Assembly: GCA_017507325.1 (NCBI GenBank)
Contig: JAFWBD010000053.1
Location: forward strand, 1-39,032
Length of the DNA: 39,032 bases
Source of the DNA: Clostridia bacterium
Lineage (GTDB): Bacteria > Bacillota > Clostridia > Oscillospirales > SIG627
Reading direction: 5' to 3'
Below, piece after piece: positions 1 through 7,330 of the stretch. The notes beneath the pieces were generated by a model that ran no database searches, was not told the DNA's origin, and saw only the letters and a list, made by a program, of their open reading frames with translations. Made by a program: the position numbers and the translations under genes. Every line of letters begins with the position of its first letter. Within the stretch, counting starts at the first letter, position 1.

Positions 1-154
1 GCGGGGCCACGGCTTTGGAGAATAAAATGGGCTGTGGATGAAATTTTCGCCGAGATGAAAATTTCGCCCGCAATCTTCACTTTGAAAAAAGTGCAAGCAT
101 CGCATTTGAACGGTCAAACACAAATATGGGCGAAGCCAAAACCCTTATTTCAAA

Positions 155-207
155 CAGAAAGAGCAAACACGCAAGAAGAGATTCTTGTATGTCTGCTCTC
201 TTTTCTG
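155..207. repeat. Long imperfect inverted repeat
   Basis: Bases 160-177 pair with 182-199 around a GAGA loop. The 18-base arms differ at three positions, one of which is a G-T wobble. Five more pairs (155-159 with 203-207) extend the stem past a three-base bulge. No gene overlaps it and no T-run follows on either strand, so it is not an obvious terminator. It may be a small structured RNA or a remnant of a miniature inverted-repeat element; I cannot tell which. Positions 1-154 hold nothing I can identify. Confidence 0.5.
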
Positions 208-210
208 TAA

Positions 211-412
211 GTGATGTTTTTGCTGACGCAAAAGTGATGTTATGCTACGCATCATGATGTTGCTCGCCAAGGCTCGCAATGATGTGATGTTTGCCCACTA
301 CGCCGCGGGGCGTAACATCATTCACACAGTGAACATCACTGACGAAGATGGCTTCATTTGCCCGCAAGGGCAAACATCGTTTCGCGTGATTGTCCGTTAA
401 GGACAATCACGC
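211..412. repeat. Array of short hairpins separated by GATGT/ACATC spacers
   Basis: At least seven small inverted repeats follow each other: 218-233 (TTTTGC stem), 242-252 (ATGC), 260-279 (TTGC..GCC, imperfect), 299-314 (TACGCC), 321-333 (TTCAC), 357-374 (TTTGCCC) and 384-412 (12 perfect pairs, GTTAA loop). The stems differ in sequence, but the spacers between them are variants of GTGATGT or ATGATGT in the left half and the complement AACATCAT/AACATCAC in the right half, so the array is itself roughly inverted. It lies just downstream of the minus-strand glycoside hydrolase and could be read into by its transcript. Confidence 0.75.
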
Positions 413-431
413 TAACGTGCCGCGAGCTTTT

Positions 432-2459
432 TTAATCCTCAACGATCAGATAATAGGGGGCGGGGTTGTCCTCGTCGCCCACACGGAAGGTGAGAATGCC
501 GTTTTCATAATGGGTGGCAAGCTGGCAGGCGTAGAAGCCCTCGGCGTTGACGCCCCAAACCTTCAATTTTTCGCCTCGGCTGGTCTTCAGTGCGATCTCG
601 GCATCGATCACCTCGGCCATAATGGGCGCGTGGCCCAATTCCAGCATCTTGTCTCCGTCAAACTGAGCGCCGCTGTTGCGGGCACGGCCGATGGTGGAAA
701 GAAGAATGCTTCGGGAATGCTCCAAGGGCTCTTCCGTCAGAGAGGACATGGCGATGACACCGAAATCCGTTTTGCAATCCACACCGAAGCCGTTCAGGGT
801 CAGGCTGTAATCGATCCCGTCGCGGAAATTGGAGGCGGCGCGGCGATTCTTGGAGAAGAAGCCGTATACCACCTTGGTGCGGGGGGTGTCGATCATACCG
901 ATCTCCTTTTTCAGATCCCGCTTCCACTGGCCGTTATCGGAAACAATGATCCCCGGCTCCTCAAGAGGAACCGAGCCCGTCTCATCAATCAATTCGTCGT
1001 AGCCCTCGGGGAGGGTGTTTTCAAAGGTGTTTCGGATCTGACTGCGCTCCAAAAGGCTCTGCAGGCTCTCCACGCGGTTATCCGCCAAGCGGGAGCAGAA
1101 GGAGGCGTATTTTTTCTCGGCGGGAGAAACGTCGCCTCTGCGGCAGATCAGAGCGGCGTGATAAAACAGACCGAATTTGGCGGGATCGTTCCAGACGGAG
1201 AAGATTCCCTCCCGATAGGGAACGCCTGCCACGGGGCTGGAAAGCTCACGGCCCAAAACCTTCATCTGATCCAGAAGGCAGCTGTAGGAATAGGTGTGGA
1301 TGGTGTAGCCGCTCCAATTCTGAAGAGCACCCACGGCGGCGTAATAAATGGGACCCTCTGCGCGGTAGGCGTTGGGCCAGGGCATATCCCACTCGGAAAC
1401 GAAGAAGGGCTTGCCCACCACGGCGCGCTTGCCGAGATTGGGGAAAATATAGGGGGCTTGGGTGCAGGAGCGGTTCATACAGCTTCTCTCCCGATTGCCC
1501 CATTTCCAATCGTAGTAATAATGGTGACCGTCGGTAAAGTCCATTTTTTCCTCCGCCTTGGTCAAGGCGGCCGTTTTGGTCCAGTTGGTGCCCGTAATGG
1601 GAATTTTGACCCCCAAGGAGCGGATGTGGGCGTAAAGATCGTCGTAGTAATTTTCCGTTGCCTCGATCTTGAAGCGGATCAGGGGCTCGTCCTTGGCGTA
1701 AAGATCACAGCCCTCGGCGTCGTATTCGATCCCCTTCTCAGAGAGCCACGCTCGAAACAGCGAGCGGAACATATTTTCGTGGTATTCGCTTCGGTTATAA
1801 TCGCTCTTTTTGATGCCCGAATTGACGAACAGATCCTCCTCGTTGACGATCTCGGTCATAATGAAAACGGGGTCGTCCTTATAGCAAAGCTCGGTGTAGG
1901 GGTTATAGTGCTCCCAAAGCTGAGTGCAGTATTCCTTCTGCAATTCGATCATACGGGGATCGATGATGCACCAGGGTCTGCCCTTATCTTGAAGAAGGTG
2001 GTAATTTTCCACCCCGTCCTCCTCCTTGAAATGGCGGTAGGTCATCATATCCAGATAGCAGTAAATGCCCTCGTTTTTCAAGCAGTACACCAGATAGTCC
2101 AGAGCGTCCATGGAATCCTTGTCCAGACTTCGGGTGGAGGTCAGGCGCTTTCCCTTGGCGTATTGGAAAATATTGGGCGTGTCCCACTGGGCGTCCAGCT
2201 GGTGGAAGCGCACGACGTTACAGCCTGCCTGCGAAAGGCGGCGGGCCACCTTTTTGGCGTAATCCCGATCGGGAAAGCAGGCGCCTCCGTTGAAATTCAC
2301 GCCCCAGAAGCGGGCAAGGGTGCCGTCCTCAAAGCGGAAATTTTCGCCGTCGGCCTTTAAAAAGCCGTGCTTGCCTGCGGGCTTTTCATCCCCGAAGGCA
2401 GAGGAAATATCAATGGGCATACGGTCCACGTAAGCGGGAAAGGGAATGTATCGACTCAT
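432..2459 (-). CDS. Clan GH-A-like glycoside hydrolase (GH5-type (beta/alpha)8 barrel)
   Basis: A 675-residue protein that probably hydrolyses a beta-linked glycan or glycoside; the substrate cannot be read from sequence. It has no signal peptide, so it is likely cytoplasmic and acts on imported oligosaccharides. The barrel begins near residue 30 (RFWGVNFNGG at 50-59). The clan A acid/base pair is seen as IVNEED (Asn206-Glu207) and the nucleophile as FVSEWDMPW (Glu356). A beta-rich C-terminal region follows from about residue 490. I chose the ATG at 2459 because GGAGGA sits six bases upstream; a longer frame to 2522 lacks a site. The gene is encoded next to an AraC regulator and opposite a ceramidase-like hydrolase, which suggests a small glycan-use locus. 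The catalytic pair is clear; the exact family is not. Confidence 0.85.
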   Translation of the reverse strand: MSRYIPFPAYVDRMPIDISSAFGDEKPAGKHGFLKADGENFRFEDGTLARFWGVNFNGGACFPDRDYAKKVARRLSQAGCNVVRFHQLDAQWDTPNIFQYAKGKRLTSTRSLDKDSMDALDYLVYCLKNEGIYCYLDMMTYRHFKEEDGVENYHLLQDKGRPWCIIDPRMIELQKEYCTQLWEHYNPYTELCYKDDPVFIMTEIVNEEDLFVNSGIKKSDYNRSEYHENMFRSLFRAWLSEKGIEYDAEGCDLYAKDEPLIRFKIEATENYYDDLYAHIRSLGVKIPITGTNWTKTAALTKAEEKMDFTDGHHYYYDWKWGNRERSCMNRSCTQAPYIFPNLGKRAVVGKPFFVSEWDMPWPNAYRAEGPIYYAAVGALQNWSGYTIHTYSYSCLLDQMKVLGRELSSPVAGVPYREGIFSVWNDPAKFGLFYHAALICRRGDVSPAEKKYASFCSRLADNRVESLQSLLERSQIRNTFENTLPEGYDELIDETGSVPLEEPGIIVSDNGQWKRDLKKEIGMIDTPRTKVVYGFFSKNRRAASNFRDGIDYSLTLNGFGVDCKTDFGVIAMSSLTEEPLEHSRSILLSTIGRARNSGAQFDGDKMLELGHAPIMAEVIDAEIALKTSRGEKLKVWGVNAEGFYACQLATHYENGILTFRVGDEDNPAPYYLIVED

Positions 2460-2490
2460 AGGGGGTCCTCCGATCCGATCGTTTTTTTTG

Positions 2491-2499
2491 ATTATAACA
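2491..2499 (-). promoter_or_regulatory. Extended -10 promoter of the glycoside hydrolase gene
   Basis: On the minus strand the sequence is TGTTATAAT (TG-n-TATAAT), with a start point expected near 2484 and a leader of about 25 bases. No good -35 box lies 17 bases upstream, which fits an activator-dependent promoter; the neighbouring AraC regulator is the natural candidate. Confidence 0.6.
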
Positions 2500-2523
2500 A
2501 AAAAATCAGTTGTTTTCCACACA

Positions 2524-2558
2524 AAAAAAGGGAAAAGGAAATGATTTTCTTCATTTCC
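2524..2558 (-). terminator. Terminator of the araC-type gene
   Basis: On the minus strand GGAAATGA pairs with TCATTTCC (2551-2558 with 2537-2544) around a six-base loop. It is followed by TTTTCCC and a run of seven T. It lies between the stop of the AraC gene (2574) and the hydrolase promoter, separating the two transcripts. Confidence 0.65.
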
Positions 2559-2573
2559 CCTTCCGCATGGAGG

Positions 2574-3350
2574 TCATTCCCATTCCCGCGCCTGTCGGTA
2601 TTCCTTGGGGGTGACCCCCGTTTCCCCTCGGAAGACCCGATTGAAGCTGCTCTGATTCTGAAAGCCGCAATCCAGCATAATCTCCACGATCTTTTTGTCC
2701 GTTTGGCGCAGGAGCGTGGCGGCCTTTTGGATCCGCAGAGAATTGAGGTATTCCCGAAAGCCGTACCGAAGCTCCTCGGAAAAAATCTTGGAAATATAGC
2801 TTTGGCTGACGTACAAGGCCTCGGAAACGCTTTTCACCGTCAGCGGCTCGGTAAAATGCTCACTGCAATAGGCCAAAACCCGCACCGCGTTGTTTTCCGA
2901 GCGGCGGTCGCTCTTTTTCAGAGGCATTTTCTCCAGACATTCCCCCAAAACCGCATTCAGATACCCAAAAGCCGTTTTGATCCGCCCTCCGCGGCTGTGG
3001 TATACGATCCGCTCCGGCAAAGCGGCGATCTGCCCTCCGTCCGTTCGGGCAGAGGCGGGCTTATGGGTCAGAAGGGTGTTGTCGAAGGCGGTTTCGGAGG
3101 GGTCGAACAGCACCAGGATCCCTTTGGCCTCGGGGGAACGCTCGTAGGAATGCACCAGATACGGAAAGATCACCGCCAGCTCCCCCGCACGGAGGGTCAA
3201 TCGCTCGGAATCCACCGAAAGGCGTAGCTCCCCCTCCTCCAAAAGAATCAATTCCCCGTGGGGATGGAACATAGGCGAAAAGGCCCGAAAGCCCGAAATA
3301 CGCGTGGCCATCAGCCCGAAATGCTCCTTTTTTTCAAACACGCCCTTCAC
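2574..3350 (-). CDS. AraC family transcriptional regulator
   Basis: A 258-residue DNA-binding regulator. Residues about 20-95 form a cupin-like sensor (HPHGELILLEEGELRLSV, then RAGELAVIFPYLVHSYE), as in AraC/XylS proteins that sense sugars. Residues about 150-255 carry the two helix-turn-helix motifs; the second ends in the family signature DCGFQNQSSFNRVFRGETG followed by TPKEYR. The start is a GTG at 3350 with GGGGGA seven bases upstream; an internal ATG 13 codons later has a weaker site. It lies between the glycoside hydrolase and the divergent ceramidase-like gene, so it probably controls one or both in response to the product they act on. The family is clear; the inducer and targets are inferred. 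Confidence 0.9.
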   Translation of the reverse strand: MKGVFEKKEHFGLMATRISGFRAFSPMFHPHGELILLEEGELRLSVDSERLTLRAGELAVIFPYLVHSYERSPEAKGILVLFDPSETAFDNTLLTHKPASARTDGGQIAALPERIVYHSRGGRIKTAFGYLNAVLGECLEKMPLKKSDRRSENNAVRVLAYCSEHFTEPLTVKSVSEALYVSQSYISKIFSEELRYGFREYLNSLRIQKAATLLRQTDKKIVEIMLDCGFQNQSSFNRVFRGETGVTPKEYRQAREWE

Positions 3351-3405
3351 GTCCGAATCCCCCTTTTATGATGAAAATCATTGTAAAATAATTTCTTTTG
3401 TATAG

Positions 3406-3434
3406 ATTATAGTTTGTTTTTTGCTATAATGCAA
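3406..3434 (-). promoter_or_regulatory. Promoter of the araC-type gene
   Basis: On the minus strand TTGCAT (3434-3429) and TATAAT (3411-3406) are 17 bases apart. The start point is expected near 3400, about 50 bases before the GTG. The -35 box overlaps the -10 box of the plus-strand promoter at 3422-3430, so the two divergent promoters cannot be occupied together. Confidence 0.65.
3422..3430 (+). promoter_or_regulatory. Extended -10 promoter of the ceramidase-like gene
   Basis: TGCTATAAT is an extended -10 (TG-n-TATAAT) with no recognisable -35 box 16-18 bases upstream; that stretch is the -10 box of the opposite promoter. The weak -35 suggests that an activator is needed. Confidence 0.6.
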
Positions 3435-3492
3435 GAGGATCACAACAAAAATCGGGGTAAATGTTGCCCTTTTTCAAAAGGAGGATATGAAT

Positions 3493-5001
3493 ATGTTAAA
3501 AATCGGCTGGGGCTCTCGGGACGTGAGCACCCATGAGCCCGTTCTCATTACCGGGCAGGCCTACGAAAGAATTTCCACGGGGAGCATGGACCCCACCACC
3601 GTTACCGCCTTGTATCTGGAGGACGGAGGAGACAGCGTTCTCTTCCTTTCGGGAGATTTCACGGGCTTTACCCCCGATCTGATTCAGGAATTGAAATCGG
3701 AGGTGGCCGACAAGGTGCCCGGTGTGGATCCCGAAAAGATCATTCTCAACGCCACCCACACCCATACCGCGCCCCGTTTCCAAAAGAGCACGGGATATGA
3801 CCTGGCTCCCGAGGACGGGGTTACCATCTTCCCTTGGCAAAAATACCGTCCCATTCTGATGAACGGGCTGGTGTCTTCTGTTCGGGACGCTTATGAGAGC
3901 CGCCGCGCGGGCTTTTTGTCCTACGGCTTTTCCTCCGCCGAGATCTCCGTTCAGAGACGGTGCGTGTATTCCACGGATTACAGCAGTGAAAACACCGCGG
4001 GCAACACCTTCGCGGTAAACGGCCACGGAAAAATGTACGGTAAGACCAATCAGCCCGACTTTTTGGGGTATGAATCCGGCTTGGATACCACCGTTTCCCT
4101 TTTGTTTACCTTCGATGAGAAGGAAAACCTCACCGGAGCCCTGATCAACGTGCCCTGTCCCTCCCAGTGCACCGAGCACGAAACCTTCACCTCCGCCGAT
4201 TTCTGGAACGAGGCCAGAGAAATGATCCGCGAAAAGCACGGAAATATTTTCATTCTTCCCCAGTGTGCTGCCGCAGGCGATCTTTCTCCCCACCGTCTCC
4301 ACGCCAAGGCGGCACTGGATCGCCGCAATCTTTTGAAATACGGGGTGGATCCCAAGGCGGAAAAATTCGCAAAGCCCCATGAATATTACAACCGCAAGGT
4401 TCTGGGCGAGCGCATTGCCATGGCCTTTGAGGAGGGGCTTTCCTGGGCTCAGAATGAAAAAATCTCCGAGGCTCCCATTGTCCACAAGGTAAAAACCCTT
4501 TCCCTGGATGCCTTCAAGATCTCCGAGGCGGATTACCTGGTGGCCAAAAATAACTTTGCCGAGGTTCTAAACACTCCTTTTGTCAAAACCGATGATCCTG
4601 CCGCGGATTTTAAGAAGAATACCACGCTCTCCTCCAACATCAACCGCTACAAAATGGTGATCGAGCGCTACGAGGAGGGAAGAGATTTCCATGAGGTCGA
4701 GATCCACGTGCATTCCATCGGCGACGTGGCCTTCGCCTCCAATCCTTTTGAATTGTATCTGGATTATCAGCACCGCATTCAGGGCAGAAGCCCCTTCACC
4801 CAGACCTTTATCGTTCAGCTCACCGCCTCCGCCGCCGCCGAATCCAGGAGCGGCTATCTGGCTACCGCCAAGGCTGTGGCCAATAAGGGCTACAGCGCCA
4901 TTCCCTTCAGCTGCAACGTTTCTCCCGCAGGCGGCGAAGCATTGGTAGAGGAAACCCTTTCTCTCTTAAACGAGATCCACGCCTCAAGAAGCAACGGCTG
5001 A
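3493..5001 (+). CDS. Neutral/alkaline ceramidase-like hydrolase
   Basis: A 502-residue protein resembling the N-terminal catalytic domain of neutral/alkaline ceramidases, which are zinc amidases that split N-acyl bonds. The metal-binding signature is NATHTHTAP (His89, His91). QCAAAGDLSPHRL contains a GDLSP element like the one that carries the nucleophilic serine in ceramidases (here Ser265), and CTEHE (His229) may supply another ligand. It is shorter than full ceramidases because the C-terminal domain is small or absent, and there is no signal peptide. That argues against a secreted lipid hydrolase and for a cytoplasmic amidase or carbohydrate-related enzyme. The start is the second ATG (3493), because AAGGAGG at 3478-3484 is eight bases before it and only two before the ATG at 3487. 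The gene is divergent from the AraC gene. The fold is likely; the substrate is unknown. Confidence 0.75.
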   Translation: MLKIGWGSRDVSTHEPVLITGQAYERISTGSMDPTTVTALYLEDGGDSVLFLSGDFTGFTPDLIQELKSEVADKVPGVDPEKIILNATHTHTAPRFQKSTGYDLAPEDGVTIFPWQKYRPILMNGLVSSVRDAYESRRAGFLSYGFSSAEISVQRRCVYSTDYSSENTAGNTFAVNGHGKMYGKTNQPDFLGYESGLDTTVSLLFTFDEKENLTGALINVPCPSQCTEHETFTSADFWNEAREMIREKHGNIFILPQCAAAGDLSPHRLHAKAALDRRNLLKYGVDPKAEKFAKPHEYYNRKVLGERIAMAFEEGLSWAQNEKISEAPIVHKVKTLSLDAFKISEADYLVAKNNFAEVLNTPFVKTDDPAADFKKNTTLSSNINRYKMVIERYEEGRDFHEVEIHVHSIGDVAFASNPFELYLDYQHRIQGRSPFTQTFIVQLTASAAAESRSGYLATAKAVANKGYSAIPFSCNVSPAGGEALVEETLSLLNEIHASRSNG

Positions 5002-5032
5002 GAAGAGAGGGCGCCCCCTTTGACAAAGCAAA

Positions 5033-5072
5033 AAAAAGAGAGCCGATGGTTTAAGCCATTAGCTCTCTTTTT
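5033..5072 (+). terminator. Terminator after the ceramidase-like gene
   Basis: AAAAAGAGAGC (5033-5043) pairs with GCTCTCTTTTT (5062-5072), with an inner TGG/CCA pairing. The A-run on the left and T-run on the right allow it to work in both directions. Confidence 0.85.
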
Positions 5073-5119
5073 GATTGCAGACCTCGCGTTTTTTCGCGGC
5101 AGAGCCTGATCAAACGAGA

Positions 5120-5158
5120 AATCTCGGCGCACGGATGCCAATGCGCCGAGATCTTTTT
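5120..5158. terminator. Second, probably bidirectional terminator
   Basis: ATCTCGGCGCA (5121-5131) pairs with TGCGCCGAGAT (5142-5152), 11 perfect pairs, followed by CTTTTT on the plus strand. It is the only stem just downstream of the minus-strand gene ending at 5191. On that strand the T-run (TTTCTCGTTT) is weaker. Confidence 0.7.
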
Positions 5159-5190
5159 GTATGTTTCTTTCGCTTCGGGTCAAAATCGGC

Positions 5191-6777
5191 TCAATAGGCG
5201 CTGAGGGTTCCCCGATAGGCCAAAAGCTTTTCGCCGGTAGACAGCTGCAGAGAAACCTCCACGGTGTAAGCGCCCGAAAGATAACGGGTCAAGCCGTCGG
5301 AAATGGTGGCGCCCATTTTCCAGGAGGCGTGCTGAGCGGTCATTTCCACCTCACGAATGCGGGCGATCGCCGTTCGGTGCACGTTGGTGAGCACGGCCTT
5401 GCCGTCTTGATCCCGCACGGTAACGAAAACGTCGGAAATGGGGTAATTGGAGCCCACCGCCATTTTCTTGAAATCGGTGATATTGATGGTGCCGCCGAAT
5501 TCCTCGGTGCAGTAGACCTCCGCCTTTTCCACCGCCGTGCCCGTTTTGTCCTTTACCAAATCGGCAAAGTGCTCGTATCGCGTCATCACCGAGGAGGAAA
5601 AGCTCTTCAGACGGGGATCCCCCTCCTCCAAGAATTCCGCGAAGGTAAAGGGAAGGTAATGGGACTTCTGCAGAGCGGAAAAGCTGTATTTTCGGGAAAC
5701 CGCCCCTTGCATTTTATAGGGGATGGCCGTCCCCGTCAAAGTTCCCTCTCCGCACCATTTTTCCGTCTGCTCGCAGATTAAGGCATAGCTTTCGTCGGGG
5801 TTGATGGTGCCGTTTTTGTAATAAACGGGGTGCACCTCCTCCACCATCATGGCGTGGCCGGGGGAAACCAGACAGTCGGCCGGCTTCATTTCGGCGTAGC
5901 AGAGAAACATGGCGTTGGAGCCCTTTAGGGTCAGCCAATCGGCGATCACGTCGTCGGTATCGTAGCCCAAGGGGTTGTTGCTGTTCTTTTCGCCGAAGGA
6001 GGTGATGGTCTCGGGACCGTAGAATTTTCCCCCGTGGGTATAGCCGTAGCTGTAATCCCCTACGGGAATGAAGCCGCAGGCGACGTTCATTTGTCCCGTC
6101 CAGGCAAAATCCGCCGAATTGATCACCCGTCCCCAGCCCCAAAAGGAGGAAACGGAGCACTGATTGAAGAAGATCATCATACAGCGACGCTTATAGTAGG
6201 TCACGTTGCCCTTGTCGTCCTTTTGTACGTCGGTACGGGCAGTGCCGCCGTTTTCACGGAAAGCGGCGGTCAGATCGAAAACCCCGAGATCCTCGTAGTA
6301 ATATTCCATCCAGCGATAGAGATTTCCCGTGCCTGTGCTTTGATAGGGAATGCCTACGTAGACACTGCCCAGATCCAAGGTTTTGGAGGTGGTCAGGCGG
6401 GTTACGGGGTAATCGGTTACGGTTTCGTTGGGGATCCATTGGAAGGAAAGCTGTAATTTGAAAAAATCGATGCAAAGGCGGCGCAATTCGTCTTTACTCA
6501 TTTCCGCTGTGGCAAGGGGAAGCTCGGCCAGCTGTGCGGCAGTGAGCTTATTGGTCAGCGCGGCGGAAAGATCCCCCACGATTCGGGCGGTTTCCTCGTC
6601 CATCGGGGTCATTTGGCGCAAACTGTCGGAGCTCTCCCCGACGGCGGTCTTGTCGGCCGAGCTTTCTTCCTCGGCTGTTTCGGTGACGGTGGCAAAATCA
6701 CTGCTTTCGCAGGAAACGAGGCAAGGGATCAGCAGCATCCAAAGCCCCAAAAAAAAGCAAAGCAGACGTTTTTTCAT
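5191..6777 (-). CDS. Lipoprotein with a possible NlpC/P60-like (papain-fold) domain
   Basis: A 528-residue predicted lipoprotein. MKKRLL, a hydrophobic stretch and the lipobox LVSC (Cys23) show export and lipid anchoring; an acidic, Ser/Thr/Glu-rich linker follows. In the body, NQCSVSSFWGWGRV (Cys207) and SPGHAMMVEEV (His308) resemble the Cys and His motifs of NlpC/P60-type cell-wall peptidases, and VGIPYQSTG (about 140-149) resembles the start of such domains. A beta-rich C-terminal tail (about 420-528) may bind wall or carbohydrate. The start at 6777 has AAGGAG upstream; the frame continues to 6822 without a site. The gene stands alone with its own promoter and terminator. Lipoprotein status is well supported; the enzyme assignment rests on motif resemblance only. 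The protein at 33482-34684 shares the same pattern. Confidence 0.7.
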   Translation of the reverse strand: MKKRLLCFFLGLWMLLIPCLVSCESSDFATVTETAEEESSADKTAVGESSDSLRQMTPMDEETARIVGDLSAALTNKLTAAQLAELPLATAEMSKDELRRLCIDFFKLQLSFQWIPNETVTDYPVTRLTTSKTLDLGSVYVGIPYQSTGTGNLYRWMEYYYEDLGVFDLTAAFRENGGTARTDVQKDDKGNVTYYKRRCMMIFFNQCSVSSFWGWGRVINSADFAWTGQMNVACGFIPVGDYSYGYTHGGKFYGPETITSFGEKNSNNPLGYDTDDVIADWLTLKGSNAMFLCYAEMKPADCLVSPGHAMMVEEVHPVYYKNGTINPDESYALICEQTEKWCGEGTLTGTAIPYKMQGAVSRKYSFSALQKSHYLPFTFAEFLEEGDPRLKSFSSSVMTRYEHFADLVKDKTGTAVEKAEVYCTEEFGGTINITDFKKMAVGSNYPISDVFVTVRDQDGKAVLTNVHRTAIARIREVEMTAQHASWKMGATISDGLTRYLSGAYTVEVSLQLSTGEKLLAYRGTLSAY

Positions 6778-6820
6778 AATGGTTTCTCCTTTTTGATCGG
6801 AAAATGCTCCAATCACGCTC

Positions 6821-6849
6821 ATTATAACATGCTTTTTTGAAAAAGTCCA
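6821..6849 (-). promoter_or_regulatory. Promoter of the NlpC-like lipoprotein gene
   Basis: On the minus strand TGGACT (6849-6844) and TATAAT (6826-6821) are separated by 17 bases, and TG precedes the -10 by one base. The start point is expected near 6814. Confidence 0.6.
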
Positions 6850-7330
6850 TTCCCAAATTCATCTCTCCCGCAGGGGCTGTCCTTCGGGGCTTTTGAAAAA
6901 GACCCCCACAAAAAAGGCGGTGGTTTCCGTAGCGGCAGGGACGTTTCAAGAAAGGGTTTTGAATTTTTTTTGATTCCGAGAAGTTTTGGGGGTGTGGGGA
7001 GGCTTATTTTCTTCCGACAGTACACCGAAAAGGTGTAACACACGATGCCTTGTATAGCAAGGTGTGCGAAAAAGGACAGAGAACGTGAAATTCTCTGTCC
7101 TTTTTGACGTAGGTGCGAACTTGATTCGCCGCGGGCGAAGTGAATTGCCCCACCAAAACCCGATGAAACGGGCGGTGGTTGCGGTTTTCGCGGAGGCGGG
7201 AAAATGGCACATCCCTTTGATTCTTTTCCCTTATGAAAGTTTTTGGGAGGTTTGGAAACCTTTTTCCAAAAAGGTTTCCAAGAGAAAAAGAATTCCAAGA
7301 AAAAACCTTCGAGGGGACAAAGCTTGCGTT
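6850..7330. repeat. Gene-free spacer with several unrelated hairpins
   Basis: I see no credible gene here: frames that run through it lack ribosome binding sites and family signatures. It holds four inverted repeats: 7022-7036 (ACACC/GGTGT), 7069-7105 (15 perfect pairs with A-run and T-run), 7125-7139 (TTCGCC/GGCGAA, preceded by AACTTGA) and 7252-7281 (14 perfect pairs with only two bases between the arms). A further pairing, CCTTG/CAAGG, lies around 7048-7062. The set resembles the hairpin array at 211-412 in style but not in sequence. The last stem lies closest to the end of cysE. Confidence 0.6.
7069..7105. terminator. Bidirectional terminator-like stem
   Basis: AAAAAGGACAGAGAA (7069-7083) pairs perfectly with TTCTCTGTCCTTTTT (7091-7105) around a seven-base loop. 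The form is that of a strong intrinsic terminator in either direction. It lies between cysE and the lipoprotein gene, both read leftward, so it could end cysE transcription. Confidence 0.7.

Noticed and set aside
211..412. CRISPR array
   Set aside because: The units are hairpins of different sequence with short constant words between them. There is no repeat of 23-40 bases, no uniform spacer length and no cas gene.
384..412. Intrinsic terminator for a plus-strand gene
   Set aside because: The 12-pair stem is perfect, but the T-run starts 15 bases later and no plus-strand gene precedes it.
390..2360. Long plus-strand open frame (656 codons) opposite the glycoside hydrolase
   Set aside because: Low-complexity, Gly/Ala/Val-rich translation with no family signature. 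It exists because the real gene avoids codons that give stops on the other strand. The hydrolase frame has catalytic motifs, a ribosome binding site and a promoter.
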